Positions 63,683-64,000 of a stretch of DNA of 64,000 bases are shown here, piece after piece. Source of the stretch: Vespula vulgaris (Eukaryota > Arthropoda > Insecta > Hymenoptera > Vespidae); contig NC_066589.1 of assembly GCF_905475345.1 (NCBI RefSeq), positions 2,971,501-3,035,500 on the forward strand, given 5' to 3'. The position numbers and the translations under genes were made by a program. The notes under the pieces are model-generated. The model made no database searches, was not told the DNA's origin, and saw only the letters and a list, made by a program, of their open reading frames with translations. Position 1 is the first letter of the stretch; every line of letters begins with the position of its first letter.

Positions 63683-64000
63683 GAGGGAGGGGAGAAGGAT
63701 GCTTTACGTGTCCTCGCGATGAATTATGCCACGACGGAAATTAAACGCCGATCCATCTCATTTCAAAGATAACAAACGACGTGAACGTGTTTGAGAGTAA
63801 ATATATATCTTATGAAGGAGCACGAGAAATAAATATAGAAATATAGAGGTTAGCAATGTGTATCCTAAGCAATATCTTGTTGCAAGTGCAAGGACGCGAC
63901 CGCCCGGTGGTTTCAATTGCGGCTGTATCGTTTATGCAATTCCTCGAAGTCGTATAGCGTAACATTAACGTCAACTTCTAGTACACTTACGCTACCTTTC
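53404..64000 (-). CDS. Secreted-type chitin-binding mucin with inactive GH18-like domain (5' partial)
   Basis: Twelve exons read on the minus strand: 64000-63991 (edge), 63191-63163, 61595-61450, 60806-60634, 59860-59590, 59483-59361, 59291-59121, 58994-58834, 58757-58504, 58434-54962, 54804-54658, 54576-53404 (stop TAG). All introns are GT-AG and codon phase is kept at each join, giving 2,042 visible residues. Order: GH18-like domain (1 to about 300), CBM14 domains at 347-407 and 422-479, a Ser/Gly/Thr-rich mucin-like region to about 1,950, and a C-terminal CBM14 at 1979-2035. The GH18 acid/base motif is replaced (see the module entry), so chitin is probably bound, not cut. A role in cuticle, gut lining or another extracellular matrix is inferred from domains only. 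The signal peptide would lie beyond the window. Confidence 0.88.
53428..53598 (-). other. C-terminal CBM14 (peritrophin-A type) domain
   Basis: Six cysteines in CBM14 spacing: CARPG...NFCNKF...ACHWDEW...NCPVH...DACNW...PAC, with the aromatic residues typical of chitin contacts (F, Y, W). It ends seven residues before the C-terminus, so chitin-binding modules lie near both ends of the mucin-like stretch. Confidence 0.88.
54962..58434 (-). other. Giant 3.47-kb mucin-like exon
   Basis: One exon encodes 1,157 residues, beginning with the second half of CBM14-2. The rest is dominated by Ser, Gly, Thr and Tyr with recurring SGSGYTGS-like words (first half), a decapeptide repeat (56,613-56,205), and a Thr/Pro/Ser/Val-rich part. 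Ser and Thr density suggests heavy O-glycosylation; repeated Ser-Gly pairs could also be glycosaminoglycan sites. Composition differs sharply from the globular exons on either side. Confidence 0.82.
58334..58877 (-). other. Two N-terminal CBM14 domains
   Basis: The first runs from CTRQGYFVHPKSC to SQGSPC, the second from CPPEPGYYVDPRNC to WLVPSC, each with six cysteines. Each domain is split by an intron (after CNR and after CMDLG respectively), a similar though not identical relative position, consistent with old domain duplication. Confidence 0.88.
63163..63191 (-). other. 29-bp micro-exon of the GH18-like gene
   Basis: It is bounded by TATTTTTAG and GTAAAG. It supplies one base, nine codons and one base, joining the edge exon (ending AAG GTA GC) to the exon at 61,595 (starting AT TTT CAA) in frame as KVALYDGTETDEDFQEF. 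That fits the loop after GH18 strand 2, which supports the call despite the size. Confidence 0.72.
63649..63690 (+). repeat. (TA)n(GA)n microsatellite in the first visible intron
   Basis: TATATATA followed by an uninterrupted GAGAGA run and a G-rich end. Confidence 0.95.

Larger units (their letters stand above)
59121..64000 (-). other. GH18 chitinase-like module, catalytic motif lost
   Basis: Seven exons encode a degenerate TIM-barrel chitinase domain: a strand-2-like LYDGTETDEDFQEF...NPPLQFVISVSD, the active-site strand VDGVELNVT (residues 62-70), RILMSLPTKPED, VDLFTIATHYL, KRKLLISMPASAY, FCESMDDGEW, KTWIAFEDKISAGIKGKYV and ELAGLGIWEIEND. Active GH18 enzymes have DGxDxDWE at strand 4; here it reads DGVELNVT, so the acid/base Glu is Thr and two Asp are Glu and Asn. 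Hydrolysis is therefore very unlikely. Similarity is by motif order; the first strand is outside the window. Confidence 0.8.

Overview
This is eukaryotic, almost certainly insect, DNA. It is strongly AT-rich outside the repeats. Both protein genes are spliced with GT-AG introns and belong to animal families, one of them an arthropod-style chitin-binding protein. The combination of AT-rich flanks and CpG-containing, GC-richer satellites would suit a hymenopteran such as a bee or ant, but that is only an inference.

Layout. (1) 258-1464, minus strand: a complete three-exon THEM6-like (hotdog thioesterase family) gene. (2) About 2.5-46 kb: a nested repeat complex with no credible protein gene. 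Two inverted arms (about 2.53-4.46 kb and 39.58-46.15 kb) enclose it. Inside are four copies of a 2,488-bp core, each preceded by an array of a 234-bp satellite with 2, 21, 8 or 5 monomers. Next come a 2-kb spacer (24.4-26.3 kb) that is an inverted, shorter relative of 41.8-45.9 kb, a 39-unit array of 218/272/326-bp monomers (26.3-36.9 kb), a set of bridging monomers, and nine 202/214-bp monomers (37.7-39.57 kb). (3) 46.2-50.7 kb: AT-rich DNA with a threefold 680-bp repeat carrying short palindromes, a small 100-bp tandem repeat, and a lone structured repeat element. (4) 53,404 to the right edge, minus strand: a large gene in 12 visible exons (2,042 codons, 5' end outside the window). It encodes an inactive-looking GH18 chitinase-like domain, two CBM14 chitin-binding domains, about 1,500 residues of Ser/Gly/Thr-rich mucin-like sequence and a C-terminal CBM14.

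The most unusual signal is a short element, here called S, found 13 times across the complex. It sits just before each 234-bp array, inside each core, at the inner ends of both inverted arms, inside the right arm, and once alone at 50.6 kb. Its copies differ in sequence, yet three helices stay paired through compensating base changes, and two of those helices cross as a pseudoknot would. This points to a structured RNA or a DNA-hairpin element propagating with, and perhaps organising, the satellite complex. No encoded enzyme for its mobility was found.

Functional links between the two genes and the repeats are not visible. The THEM6-like gene and the chitin-binding gene are simply the unique-sequence flanks on either side.
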